A stretch of DNA of 26,840 nt from contig JANXMD010000572.1 in NCBI GenBank assembly GCA_025354845.1, positions 1 through 26,840 on the forward strand. Direction: 5' to 3'. Within the stretch, counting starts at the first letter, position 1, and every line of letters starts with the position of its first letter. The translations under genes were made by a program, and so were the position numbers. The stretch is from Verrucomicrobiota bacterium (lineage in GTDB: Bacteria > Verrucomicrobiota > Verrucomicrobiia > Limisphaerales > UBA9464). Of the stretch, positions 1 to 7,971 are shown piece by piece. The notes below the pieces were generated by a model. It had not been told where the DNA came from. It saw only the letters and a list, made by a program, of their open reading frames with translations, and made no database searches.

Positions 1-1125
1 ATGAACATGAAGGCTCTCTCAGGAGCGGCGTTGGAGAGATCTCTGGCGGCGAAGCTCGAGGAATTGCTGCGCGGCGTGGACTGGCTGCGCGGCTGGCAGG
101 TGGAGCGTGTGGGCGGAACGTCGGACGCCGGATTCGATCTGTTGGCCACCGTCCCGCTGCCCGGCGGGGGAAAGGCGGCGTTGTGCGTGGAATGCAAAGG
201 CGAGTTGCGCCCGAGCGTTTTCCGGACGCTGGCGGAAAGAAGCTTTTCACCAGCTGGTCAGCCCAAAGTGGTTGTTCCGGTGCTGGCGTTGCCGTGGGTG
301 TCGCCGCGCGTGGCCGAGTTGTGCGCGGAACACGGATGGAGCTGGTTCGACTTGGCGGGAAACCACCGGCTGGACGTTCCTGGCCTGCTTCATCTCCAGC
401 GCACGGGCAACGACCCAGTGCATGTGCGCCCACGCCCGACTGCAAACCTGAGCACTCGGGAGGCGGGGCGTGTCATCCGCGCGCTACTCCTGCCGGACCA
501 TGCCGGGATGCGGTGGACACAACGGGCAATGCAGAACCACTGCCAGCCGAATGTGAGCCTCGGCTTGGTAAACAAGGTGGTGCGGCATTTGCGCGACGAG
601 GCGTTCGTCGAGGGCGCTCAGGACGGCGGCTTTCGGCTACACGAGCCGTTGAAGCTTTTGTTCGCGTGGCGTGATGCCTATCGCTTCGACCGTCACGAGC
701 GGCGGGGCTATTTCACCTTGTTGCAGGGGAAAAAGCTGCGCGATGCACTCGCCGGACTCGGCTCGCAGACCGGCGGTTTCGCAGCCTACGCGTCGTTTTC
801 GGCAGCGGAATTTCAAGCGCCACACGTACGCCAGCCCAAGACGTGGATGTATGTTCGAGAGCAGGACGTATCCAAGTTCGAAGCACTGGTTGAAGCCAAG
901 CGCGTGGACTCGGGCGAAAACCTCGTGGTGCTGATTCCAGACGACGACGGCGTGTTCTATTTGGGCGATGGAGGAACGATGGGCGACAACCGGATGAGTT
1001 GCACCAACGGCGTGCAGACGTATGTGGATTTGTATCACTGTGGTGGCCGCGGTGAAGAAGCGGCGGAGGCGCTATTGAATCAACGCCTGAAGCCAGAATG
1101 GAAACTGCGAGGGCTGAACGTATGA
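1..1125 (+). CDS. AbiEi-like antitoxin with N-terminal nuclease-fold domain and winged helix
   Basis: This 374-aa protein resembles the long AbiEi-family proteins paired with AbiEii nucleotidyltransferases in type IV toxin-antitoxin/abortive infection systems. Seen directly: residues about 10-130 have the layout of a PD-(D/E)XK fold, with Asp46 in a GFDLLA strand and Glu64-x-Lys66 in VECKG. The stretch WFDLAGNHRLDVPG (about 115-128) is typical of this family. Residues about 150-210 look like a winged helix, with SLGLVNKVVRHLRDE as recognition helix. The C-terminal part is not recognised. The gene overlaps the next by an ATGA junction, so the two are translationally coupled. Inferred role: DNA-binding autorepressor and antitoxin; whether the nuclease-like domain cuts DNA cannot be told. 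The ATG is the first base of the window, and a second ATG lies at base 7. The N-terminus looks complete, but upstream extension cannot be excluded. Confidence 0.75.
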   Translation: MNMKALSGAALERSLAAKLEELLRGVDWLRGWQVERVGGTSDAGFDLLATVPLPGGGKAALCVECKGELRPSVFRTLAERSFSPAGQPKVVVPVLALPWVSPRVAELCAEHGWSWFDLAGNHRLDVPGLLHLQRTGNDPVHVRPRPTANLSTREAGRVIRALLLPDHAGMRWTQRAMQNHCQPNVSLGLVNKVVRHLRDEAFVEGAQDGGFRLHEPLKLLFAWRDAYRFDRHERRGYFTLLQGKKLRDALAGLGSQTGGFAAYASFSAAEFQAPHVRQPKTWMYVREQDVSKFEALVEAKRVDSGENLVVLIPDDDGVFYLGDGGTMGDNRMSCTNGVQTYVDLYHCGGRGEEAAEALLNQRLKPEWKLRGLNV

Positions 1126-1955
1126 CGCCCGAGCCCCGGAACGAGTCGGACTACAGCCAGCGACAAACGATGGCAGCGCGGCGCGTCTTGGTGGACGTGG
1201 GCCAGGTGCTTGCGTCCTTCGTGGATTGTCTCGTGGTGGTGGGTGGATGGACGCCGGACTTGTTGTTGCCGGACGCCGACGAGCCGCACGTGGGCAGCAT
1301 TGACGTGGACTTGGCTTTGGATGCCGCCAAACTGAGCGATGGGCGTTACGCCGAATTGGTGAAGCTGTTGCTGGACACGAAACGCTACCGCGTTGGCGAG
1401 AAGGATTTCCAATTAGTGGTCGAGGTGGACCTCAAGGACGGAGAAAAGCCCGTGCAGGTGGAGGTGGAATTTCTTGCACCTAAAGCGGTCAAGCTGAAGA
1501 AGAACAAACCCAAGCTGCTCCAAGATTTTCGAGTGCTCCAGATCGACGCTTGCAGTGAGGCATTCCACAATCCAGACGAACTCACGATCTCGGGCGAAAA
1601 TGTGCGTGGTGCGACGAACACTGTCCGACTACGGGTTGCTTCCTTGGCCGATTTTCTGGTGATGAAGGCGCACGCCATCGGTGGCCGAGACAAGCCGAAG
1701 GATACCTACGACTTCTGCTACTGTCTGGAACACTTCCCGGCGGGAATGAACAAACTGGCCGAAGGGTGGAGGAATCGAGCCGGGGAGAAGAACATCGCCA
1801 AAGCGATTGAGATTCTGCGGGAGAAGTTCACCAGCGTGGCTGCCTTCGGTCCGCAGCAACTGGTGGACTTCCATTCTGCGCCTGACGCCGACACTCAGGC
1901 AATGCACGCCCGTCGCGCCTACGAACTGGTGCATCGATTTCTGAGTCTGTTATGA
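1122..1955 (+). CDS. AbiEii-like nucleotidyltransferase toxin
   Basis: This 277-aa protein is a DNA polymerase beta-like nucleotidyltransferase of the AbiEii/AbiGii toxin type. AbiEii enzymes transfer nucleotides to cellular acceptors, tRNA in characterised relatives, and stop growth. Visible motifs: Gly41-Gly42-Trp43 followed by Asp61-x-Asp63 (SIDVDLAL), which is the G-G/S...D-x-D metal-binding core. A third acidic strand, VEVEFLAPK, sits where many relatives have Asp, so this one would use Glu. The later segment LADFLVMKAHAIGGRDKPKDTYDFCY is the usual helical K-x-R-D-x-x-D signature of the family. I chose ATG 1122 because it overlaps the TGA of the AbiEi-like gene as ATGA. An in-frame ATG at 1098 would add 8 residues and a 28-nt overlap. 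The partner upstream makes the toxin-antitoxin reading strong. Confidence 0.8.
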   Translation: MTPEPRNESDYSQRQTMAARRVLVDVGQVLASFVDCLVVVGGWTPDLLLPDADEPHVGSIDVDLALDAAKLSDGRYAELVKLLLDTKRYRVGEKDFQLVVEVDLKDGEKPVQVEVEFLAPKAVKLKKNKPKLLQDFRVLQIDACSEAFHNPDELTISGENVRGATNTVRLRVASLADFLVMKAHAIGGRDKPKDTYDFCYCLEHFPAGMNKLAEGWRNRAGEKNIAKAIEILREKFTSVAAFGPQQLVDFHSAPDADTQAMHARRAYELVHRFLSLL

Positions 1956-2036
1956 CTGACCAAAATGGGCAAACGAGCAGCGCGTTCTTGCCGCCACGAC
2001 TGCGGGTGCATTTGGCATGAGCGGGCGATCTCCACG

Positions 2037-4427
2037 ATGAGCGCATCCGGCTCCAATGATGCAAAACTTGCGGAAGCGCTTGCGGAGTGCGAACGGCTGC
2101 GCGAGGAGAATCGGCAATTGCGTGGCCGATTGGAGATTCCTCTCGAGGAAGTTGCGACGACGACCCCAGATGTGCCCACCCCGCCCGGCACGGTAACCGC
2201 CAAGTCCAGCCCGGAAGAAAAGGTGAAGTTTTTCCTCAGTCTATTTCGCGGGCGCGAAGACGTATATGCGGTGCGATGGGAGGGACGCAATGGAAAGGCG
2301 GGATACTCCCCCGCGTGCCGAAGGGTTTGGGGCAAGCCCTTCCCCAAGCATTCGGAAGAACCGCAGGAATACTTTCCGCAGACCGACCAGGTCATTCAGG
2401 ACCATTTGATGGGCAAACTCACGGCAGGCGTTTACCCGCTGTTGGCTGATGAGACATGTTGGTTCCTCGCGGCTGATTTTGACAAAAGGACATGGCAGGA
2501 AGATGTGCGGGCGTATCTCCAGACATGTGGCGAGTGGAAAGTGCCTGCACTGCTCGAACGGTCACGCTCTGGACGCGGCGGGCACATCTGGATTTTCTTT
2601 GCAGCACCTTTGTCGGCCCGACTCGCCCGAAAACTCGGCGCGGCGATTCTGACCCGGACCATGGAGCGGCGGCATCAACTGGGGCTCGATTCCTACGACC
2701 GCTTCTTTCCGAGCCAGGACACAACGCCCAAGGGCGGCTTCGGCAATCTCATCGCTCTGCCGTTGCAGCATGTGCCGCGAGGTCATGGCAACAGTGTATT
2801 TCTCGACGCCGAGTTCAACCCACACTCCGACCAGTGGTCGCTCTTGTCGGGCGTCCGGCGGATGGAATTTAGTGAAGTCGAGAGCGTTGTGCGCGAGGCC
2901 GAACGGAGCGGAGACATCATCGGTGTCCGCCGCAGTGTGACAGACGAGGAACAAACAGAAGATCGATGGACGCTGCCACCATCCAGGAAGAAAAAGGACG
3001 AAGTCATCTCCGGTCCGTTGCCAGCGAAAGTGCGCGTTGTTCGGGGCAATCTGGTCTTTGTCGAAACGGAAGGATTGCCGTCCGCCATGCTGAATCGCCT
3101 GCATCGGATCGCCGCGTTTCAAAACCCGGAGTTCTATCGCGCCCAGGCCATGCGGCTCTCCACCTTCGACAAGCCGCGCGTGATTCGTTGCGCCGAGGAA
3201 TTTCCAAAACACATCGCCTTGCCGCGCGGTTGTCTTGGAGAAATCATCGCGCTACTCGAATCACACAAGGTGGCTGTGGACCTCGACGATCAGCGATTCG
3301 CGGGTCCGCCGCTTAACGCGACGTTTCACGGCCAGCTTCGGCCCGACCAACAAGCCGCCGCCAACGACATGCTGGCCCACGATGACGGCATCTTGTCCGC
3401 CACGACGGCTTTTGGAAAAACGGTCGTGGCCGCATGGCTGATCGCCGCGCGGAAGGCAACCACACTGGTGCTCGTGCATCGCCGCCAACTTTTGGACCAA
3501 TGGCGCGAGCGACTCGCGTCCTTCTTGGATTTGCCCATCAAGAGCGTCGGGCAAATCGGCGGAGGAAGACGAAGCCCGAACGGGGTGATCGATGTCGCGG
3601 TCATCCAGAGTCTGAATCGAAAGCAAGTCGTTGACGATCTGGTTGCCAACTACGGCCACGTCGTTGTGGACGAGTGCCACCATCTTTCCGCCGTGAGCTT
3701 TGAGCAGGTGCTCCGGCAGGTGAAAGCGCGTTACGTCACCGGCCTCACCGCGACACCGCAGCGCAAGGATGGCCATCACCCGATTATCGTGATGCAATGC
3801 GGGCCGATCCGTCATCGCGTGAATGCCAAGGAGCAGGCCCTCGCGCGACCGTTCACACACAGTGTCATTCCCCGCCCGACCAATTTCCGAATGCCGCCCT
3901 CGGTGGAAAAACCGGAAATGCACGAGTTGTATGCCGCGCTGGCCGGAAACAAGCCTCGCAACGATCCTATTTTCGAGGACCTGTTGACCTGCATCAAAGC
4001 GGGACGCTCCCCGATTCTGCTCACCGAACGCACCAGCCAAGTGGATGAATTCACCTCCAGAATTGCCGCCCTGGTTAAACACATTGTGGTATTGAAGGGC
4101 GGTATGGGGGCGAAGCAACGGAGATCCGTCGCCGAACAACTGAAGGCGATTCCCGACGGTGAAGAGCGAGTTCTGCTGGCTACGGGTCGTTACATCGGTG
4201 AAGGCTTCGACGACGCCCGACTCGACACACTCTTCCTGGCCATGCCGATTTCATGGAGCGGGACGCTCCAGCAATACGTTGGCCGAATGCACCGTCTTCA
4301 CGACAGCAAGCGCGAGGTTATCGTTTACGATTATGTGGACGACGCCGAGCCGGTTCTTTCCAAGATGTATTCCAAAAGAGTGCGCGGATACGAGGCCGTC
4401 GGTTACGTAATCCGCGCCCCTCGGTGA
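2037..4427 (+). CDS. TOTE-type archaeo-eukaryotic primase / superfamily II helicase fusion
   Basis: This 796-aa protein fuses an archaeo-eukaryotic primase (AEP) domain to a DEAD-like helicase, as in proteins described as TOTE conflict systems. Order: a short coiled coil (about 9-34, ECERLREENRQLRGRLE); an AEP domain (about 60-290) with catalytic Asp147-x-Asp149 (AADFDK) and the sxH-type motif SGRGGHIW with His183; a linker; then the helicase. The helicase has Walker A TTAFGKT (Lys461), Walker B DECH (545-548), motif III GLTATPQRKDGHH and motif VI VGRMHRLHD. It would make or extend primers and unwind nucleic acid, presumably on invading DNA; its biological role is not established here. I prefer ATG 2037 because the sequence from there begins with a normal coiled-coil leader. 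ATG 1965 would add a Cys/His-rich stretch that does not look like protein. It lies 81 bp after the toxin gene, probably as an independent module. Confidence 0.85.
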   Translation: MSASGSNDAKLAEALAECERLREENRQLRGRLEIPLEEVATTTPDVPTPPGTVTAKSSPEEKVKFFLSLFRGREDVYAVRWEGRNGKAGYSPACRRVWGKPFPKHSEEPQEYFPQTDQVIQDHLMGKLTAGVYPLLADETCWFLAADFDKRTWQEDVRAYLQTCGEWKVPALLERSRSGRGGHIWIFFAAPLSARLARKLGAAILTRTMERRHQLGLDSYDRFFPSQDTTPKGGFGNLIALPLQHVPRGHGNSVFLDAEFNPHSDQWSLLSGVRRMEFSEVESVVREAERSGDIIGVRRSVTDEEQTEDRWTLPPSRKKKDEVISGPLPAKVRVVRGNLVFVETEGLPSAMLNRLHRIAAFQNPEFYRAQAMRLSTFDKPRVIRCAEEFPKHIALPRGCLGEIIALLESHKVAVDLDDQRFAGPPLNATFHGQLRPDQQAAANDMLAHDDGILSATTAFGKTVVAAWLIAARKATTLVLVHRRQLLDQWRERLASFLDLPIKSVGQIGGGRRSPNGVIDVAVIQSLNRKQVVDDLVANYGHVVVDECHHLSAVSFEQVLRQVKARYVTGLTATPQRKDGHHPIIVMQCGPIRHRVNAKEQALARPFTHSVIPRPTNFRMPPSVEKPEMHELYAALAGNKPRNDPIFEDLLTCIKAGRSPILLTERTSQVDEFTSRIAALVKHIVVLKGGMGAKQRRSVAEQLKAIPDGEERVLLATGRYIGEGFDDARLDTLFLAMPISWSGTLQQYVGRMHRLHDSKREVIVYDYVDDAEPVLSKMYSKRVRGYEAVGYVIRAPR

Positions 4428-4560
4428 TCGCACCATGGTCTGGCCGGGAGTGGTATTCAGTGGTGTTGAGTTCGGTCCAAGTCGGGAGGGTGGTCAGGAA
4501 TGGTGCTGTTCAGCCCCACTTTTGCCCTGAAATCATGGGGTTTCTTCATGAAACCGCTTT

Positions 4561-4600
4561 GGTAATAATCACGAGGGTTCGATTCCCTTCACCCGCTCCA
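4561..4600 (+). tRNA. tRNA 3'-end fragment (probably tRNA-Gly), likely attachment-site core
   Basis: Bases 4573-4589 form a T arm: stem GAGGG, loop TTCGATT, stem CCCTT. They are followed by the acceptor strand CACCCGC (4590-4596), discriminator T and an encoded CCA (4598-4600). The T discriminator with a CCCGC acceptor strand is typical of bacterial tRNA-Gly. The matching 5' acceptor strand (GCGGGTG), D arm and a credible anticodon arm are missing upstream, so this is not a working tRNA gene. A free-standing 3' third of a tRNA is what site-specific integrases leave at the far end of an island. Confidence 0.6.
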
Positions 4601-4661
4601 ATCTTCCAAAGTATATCTCCAGCAGCAACTTCTGCGAATCACCCTTTTGGTCAAAGGTCAA

Positions 4662-4771
4662 AACGGGAATAAAAACGGGAATGGCGGGTTCGGTTTTGCG
4701 CCTGAAACGCAGCAAAAACCCTCGTGTTTACAGGCGATTGCGAAGACGGCTTGGACAACGAGAACGGGAAT
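4662..4771 (+). repeat. Three direct copies of AACGGGAAT beside the tRNA fragment
   Basis: Copies lie at 4662-4670, 4674-4682 and 4763-4771. The first two are spaced by 12 bases. Short direct repeats next to an attachment core resemble arm-type binding sites of tyrosine recombinases. No integrase gene is present in the window, so this reading is inference. Confidence 0.35.
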
Positions 4772-5055
4772 TTTCAGGTCGGTTGTCGCTCGCTTCGCTT
4801 CACCCCGGGAACTGAACCTTCTTGGCGGATCTGTATCGATATTCGCCCTGCGGGACCCGAAAGTTGGACCGCGTTTCGCCGCCATCCTTCGCCGGACCGT
4901 ACTCACCAGGATCGGCGGTCGGCAGTATTGTTTTCTCGGCCAGCGCCGGCGTCGGCCAATTCTCTAGTGCGGTGAGGCGCGCCCATGCTGACGCGGAGTG
5001 ATCCCTCTGACGGCTTCCGGTCCTTCGACTCCCGGAAACTCTTCCACCGGGGCCA

Positions 5056-5562
5056 TCACTGCGGCGGCGGCGCATCGAACGGGAAGCCGAAGAATTCCAT
5101 GACCTCCTTGGTCCGGTCGTAGATGGCGCGTTCCGACAACTCGGCCCGTTCGCACATCTGGTTCATCGGCTCGAAGTCTTCCGCCACGAAGCGCAGCAGC
5201 TCCATCGGATCCAACTGGACCCCGACCAGCGGGCCTCCCTGCTTGGACACCGCCGCCAGGCTCGGCAGGCAGCACATCACCATCGTCTTGAGGGCATCCT
5301 GGTTGAGGTCGCAGAAGTAGAGCCAGTAGGGCCACGCGCGGTGGAACGCCGCGTAGAACTTCCGCACTTCCGGGATGGCGTAGATCTCGCGCGGGTCCTC
5401 GTTGTAGCCGTCCACGGTGAACGCGAAACCGCCCAGCAGGTCGGCTAACGCCGCGCCGCTCGGCAGCTGTTGCCTGCCGAACTGCGCGAGGAAGGCGGTG
5501 AAGTCGCCGCGCTCCACCTTGTCGCGGCTGAATTGATAGACGATCAACTGGTTCCCGCTCAC
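5056..5562 (-). CDS. Uncharacterised 168-aa protein
   Basis: I do not recognise the family. The protein is soluble-looking and mixed alpha/beta, rich in aromatic residues (RKFYAAFHRAWPYWLYFC) and acidic helices. It has a cysteine-containing hydrophobic segment (KTMVMCCLPSLAAV, about 100-115) but no clear transmembrane helix, and a Pro-rich tail ending in PPPQ. The same frame stays open to 6408, but the part above about 5610 is the antisense shadow of the plus-strand gene. I chose GTG at 5562 because the region upstream reads like non-coding Arg/Gly-rich translation. An in-frame TTG a few codons later (Leu of QLIVYQF) and a GTG at about 5583 are alternatives. It is transcribed divergently from the uncharacterised pair at 5644-7493, with a shared 81-bp promoter region, which suggests joint regulation. 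Confidence 0.6.
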   Translation of the reverse strand: MSGNQLIVYQFSRDKVERGDFTAFLAQFGRQQLPSGAALADLLGGFAFTVDGYNEDPREIYAIPEVRKFYAAFHRAWPYWLYFCDLNQDALKTMVMCCLPSLAAVSKQGGPLVGVQLDPMELLRFVAEDFEPMNQMCERAELSERAIYDRTKEVMEFFGFPFDAPPPQ

Positions 5563-5643
5563 TCGGCGGAGTGTGGCCAGACGCACAAAAGTTTGCCATC
5601 CCCCTCGCCGGGCCGGAACCGCTTTTGTAGCGTGCGCCAACCA

Positions 5644-6417
5644 ATGTCCTTGGGCGCCATCAGCCAGCAGTTCCTGCGTGACGTCGAGACCGCCACCGGT
5701 CTGCCGGTCCACGTCGAGCCCGACGAACGGTTGCAGCCACCACTCCTGGCCCGAGTGCAGATTGCCCGCCGGGGCGCCCCGTTGCACCGGGTGACGTATC
5801 ACCCCGATGCGCGGGCCATGGCCGATTACTTGATCGCCAGCCAATGCGCCTTTGTCCTGCGCCTGCACGCCCTGCCGGCGGCCGAACGCTTTGACCTGAC
5901 CGACACACCGGTCGCCGCCGAGGAATCGCTGCGCTGGGTCCGGGCGTTTCCGCCGAGCGCCAGCCTGCCGCCGGACCGGCAGGCGGCCTTCGCTGAGTTC
6001 CTCCGGACTTCGCTGCTGTCCATGGTGCGGTCGGTTCCCGTCGGGTTCCGGGTCGACCTGGATCTCCGGACCCGGTTCCCGGAGCTGCAGGAGGCGCAGG
6101 AACAGGCCATCCGGCGTCAGATCGACATCCACGCCTCGGTCCTGACTCCGGACGTGCAGCGCAACATCCCGGAAGCGCCGCTCCGCATGAACCTCGCCAT
6201 CAACGCCGCGTTCGCGAAGTTCTGGGGCCGGGAACTCAACGAACCGGGATGGACGCTGCCCTACCTCGCGGCGGGCGTCGTGACGCGGGGCGACGAATTG
6301 CTGGCCAAAGCGGAGGCGCTCGGCCTCGGTCCCTCCTGCGACCGCGCCCTGATCCAGGGGTGGGCCGACGAACTGGGGCTCGGTGCCTGGCTGCACTGGG
6401 TGCCCCACACCGCCTGA
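5644..6417 (+). CDS. Uncharacterised 257-aa protein paired with a TPR protein
   Basis: I cannot name this family, although the pattern of conserved stretches looks genuinely protein-like: RVTYHPDARAMADYLIASQC, VPVGFRVDLDLRTRFPELQ and a C-terminal LGLGAWLHWVPH. It is predicted to be cytosolic, with no signal peptide or membrane segment. The stretch HPDARAMADYLIASQCAFVLR resembles the helix-rich segment in some peptidase-like proteins, but there is no HExxH, so I assign no activity. The start is ATG 5644. The frame is open back to 5470, but that extension is antisense to the minus-strand gene. The stop lies 5 bp before the TPR gene, so the two are co-transcribed and probably act together. Confidence 0.6.
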   Translation: MSLGAISQQFLRDVETATGLPVHVEPDERLQPPLLARVQIARRGAPLHRVTYHPDARAMADYLIASQCAFVLRLHALPAAERFDLTDTPVAAEESLRWVRAFPPSASLPPDRQAAFAEFLRTSLLSMVRSVPVGFRVDLDLRTRFPELQEAQEQAIRRQIDIHASVLTPDVQRNIPEAPLRMNLAINAAFAKFWGRELNEPGWTLPYLAAGVVTRGDELLAKAEALGLGPSCDRALIQGWADELGLGAWLHWVPHTA

Positions 6418-6422
6418 ACCGC

Positions 6423-7493
6423 ATGGAACAGTTCTCCCTCCCTCTGGCTTCGTTCGACCTGACGTTGCTCCCGGCAGCGGCCCGCGACCCCGGCACGGAG
6501 GAGTTCCGGACGGCGGTGACGGAGTTCTTCCAACGGCAATTCCGCGAACTCGGGGCCAATGGTGCGGTCACGGTCACGCCGGAGCATATCTCGGTGGGCT
6601 GGATCACTCCCGGCTTCAACCCGGTCGAAGCGGCCATCGTCAAACTGCAACGGGGACAATTGCGCGACGGCGCACAGTTGTTGGAAGTGGTCCGCTCCCG
6701 CCGCCCCGACGACCCGGACGTTCTCTACAATCTGGGCGTCGCATGGAGCGAACTCGGCGATTTGGCCCGAGCGGTGCCCGTCCTGCGCCATCTGCGCGAT
6801 GTCGACCCAGACCACGCCCGTGGGCGCGTGGCTTTGGGCGTGGCCTTGGGACGCTTGGGGGATACAGCCGGGGCAGAACATGAGTTGCGCTTGGCTGCGG
6901 ACCACGATCCCGACGAACCGTGGGCGCACAAGAATCTCGGCGGCATCCTGCTCCGGCAGGGCAAATGGACCGAAGCCCGCGCGCATCTGGAGGCAGCACT
7001 GGCCCTGGCTCCACAGGACGCCCAGGCGTGGTTGCTGTTGGGGGAAGCCGCCAGCCACTCCGGAGACGTCGACACCACGAAATCGGCCTGGCAGCGCGCC
7101 CGGCAGCTGGACATGGAGGGACCGATCGGCGAACGCGCGGAGCGGCTGTTGAACCGACTCGCCGGGGAAAGCCTCCCGCGCAATGCCGACGGCGTGAACC
7201 CGGAAGCCTTGGCGGCGATGATCGCCGCCCTGAAGCATCTGCGTGCTCTATCCCCGGAGGCGGCCAAGCAACTCACCCTTCAAGCGGCCTTGGTCGGGCA
7301 GCACGGCCTGAAGTTGCAGAAGAACGAGCGCAGATATCAGGTTGAGAGCATCACCGATCCGTTGACCGGGCTGGAGGTCGCGTGCCTGATTCATGCCGGG
7401 GTGCAGCTCGCTTCGCCGGGAGCGGAGACGGGGCTGTCGCTTGCTGAAGAATTCGCCGAAGCAGTGCGGCAGATTTCCCATGACAGGCTCTAG
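6423..7493 (+). CDS. Tetratricopeptide-repeat protein
   Basis: This 356-aa protein has a variable N-terminal region (1-75) and then several TPR units (about 78-235). They are recognisable from phrases such as PDVLYNLGVAWSELGDLARA, ALGVALGRLGDTAGAEHEL, WAHKNLGGILLRQGKWTEA and AWLLLGEAASHSGDVDTTK. A C-terminal domain (about 255-356) is not recognised; it contains YQVESITDPLTGLEVACLIH. TPR arrays bind partner proteins, and the most likely partner is the product of the gene 5 bp upstream. The longer frame beginning at 6249 is the shadow of that upstream gene in another reading frame, so ATG 6423 is taken as the start. There is no signal peptide. The cellular role is unknown. Confidence 0.75.
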   Translation: MEQFSLPLASFDLTLLPAAARDPGTEEFRTAVTEFFQRQFRELGANGAVTVTPEHISVGWITPGFNPVEAAIVKLQRGQLRDGAQLLEVVRSRRPDDPDVLYNLGVAWSELGDLARAVPVLRHLRDVDPDHARGRVALGVALGRLGDTAGAEHELRLAADHDPDEPWAHKNLGGILLRQGKWTEARAHLEAALALAPQDAQAWLLLGEAASHSGDVDTTKSAWQRARQLDMEGPIGERAERLLNRLAGESLPRNADGVNPEALAAMIAALKHLRALSPEAAKQLTLQAALVGQHGLKLQKNERRYQVESITDPLTGLEVACLIHAGVQLASPGAETGLSLAEEFAEAVRQISHDRL

Positions 7494-7761
7494 ATCCCGG
7501 AGCACAGATCATCCATTGCAACCATCCCAATGGGGCTATCACCATCCTCGCCCGAAAATCGAAACCCGGAGAACGCCCTGATCTCCTCCCAATTGGCAAT
7601 CCTTGATTCCGTCCGCCACCGCTCGCGGGCATAAGCACACCTTTGAAATCTTCACGACAGGGGCAATCGCTTCCTTGCGCCGCCCATACAATCGCTGCAG
7701 GATTGGAAAAAGAAATCTCCAATGCATTTGAGCTAGCTCCTGCCTCCGGATAATCCACCCA
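7494..7761. promoter_or_regulatory. Leader region of the phosphorothioate-restriction operon
   Basis: This 268-bp spacer holds no convincing gene. Just before the operon lies the dyad ATTGGA - 10 bases - TCCAAT (7702-7723). It is followed by a possible promoter with TTGAGC near 7729 and GATAAT near 7750, although the 15-base spacing is poor. The dyad could be an operator. Evidence is weak and rests on position and symmetry only. Confidence 0.3.
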
Positions 7762-7971
7762 ATGAGTAGTTCCAATCAGACCAACAAGCCCCAGGACTTT
7801 GAGATTTCGTCATTGACTGACCTACTTGAGCAGCACGACGAGGAAATGGAGTTTTTGTTCGTTAAGGCCATTAACCTCTATGCGGCTCCCGGTTCCGATG
7901 GTCTCAGTGATCGCGAGAAGGTGGACCAACTGCGTGCAGCGGTGGAGAAGTCCCTGGAGGCCAATCCATAA
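7762..7971 (+). CDS. Small acidic helical protein preceding SMC ATPase 1
   Basis: This 69-aa protein is predicted to be almost wholly helical and acidic (LLEQHDEEMEFLFVKAINLY; SDREKVDQLRAAVEKSLEANP), with no membrane segment. It resembles the class of small proteins found beside DNA-modification-system ATPases. Its TAA overlaps the next gene's ATG (TAATG), so synthesis is coupled to the SMC ATPase and it is likely a stoichiometric partner or assembly factor. A second small ORF sits in the same place before the second SMC ATPase (14696-14878). I see only a shared general character between the two, not clear sequence identity. It is the first gene of the long operon. Confidence 0.65.
   Translation: MSSSNQTNKPQDFEISSLTDLLEQHDEEMEFLFVKAINLYAAPGSDGLSDREKVDQLRAAVEKSLEANP

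Larger units (their letters stand above)
4428..5055. other. Gene-poor spacer with remnant integration site
   Basis: No open frame in these 628 bases looks like a real protein. The only recognisable items are a tRNA 3' end (4561-4600), a small perfect hairpin just before it (GGTTTC/GAAACC, about 4539-4555), three copies of AACGGGAAT after it, and a GC-rich imperfect palindrome near 4940-4960. Most of the stretch from 4780 to 5055 shows nothing. It lies 3' of both the primase-helicase gene and the minus-strand gene that ends at 5056, so it may also hold their transcription ends. No stem followed by a T-run was found. Confidence 0.6.

Noticed and set aside
4647..4967. Possible integrase or small-protein ORFs after the tRNA fragment
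   Set aside because: No recombinase motif (R...H-x-x-R...Y) is visible in either strand, and the translations look like non-coding GC-rich sequence.
5559..5660. 33-aa minus-strand ORF ending in a GTGA overlap with the 168-aa gene
   Set aside because: The coupling looks neat, but the ORF overlaps the start of the plus-strand 257-aa gene and shows no recognisable conservation.
5563..6408. Long minus-strand extension of the 168-aa gene (450-aa frame)
   Set aside because: It is antisense to the plus-strand 257-aa gene. Its translation is rich in Gly, Arg and Gln without domain structure.
7539..7775. 78-aa minus-strand ORF in the operon leader
   Set aside because: It overlaps the start of the first operon gene and has no coupling or family signal.
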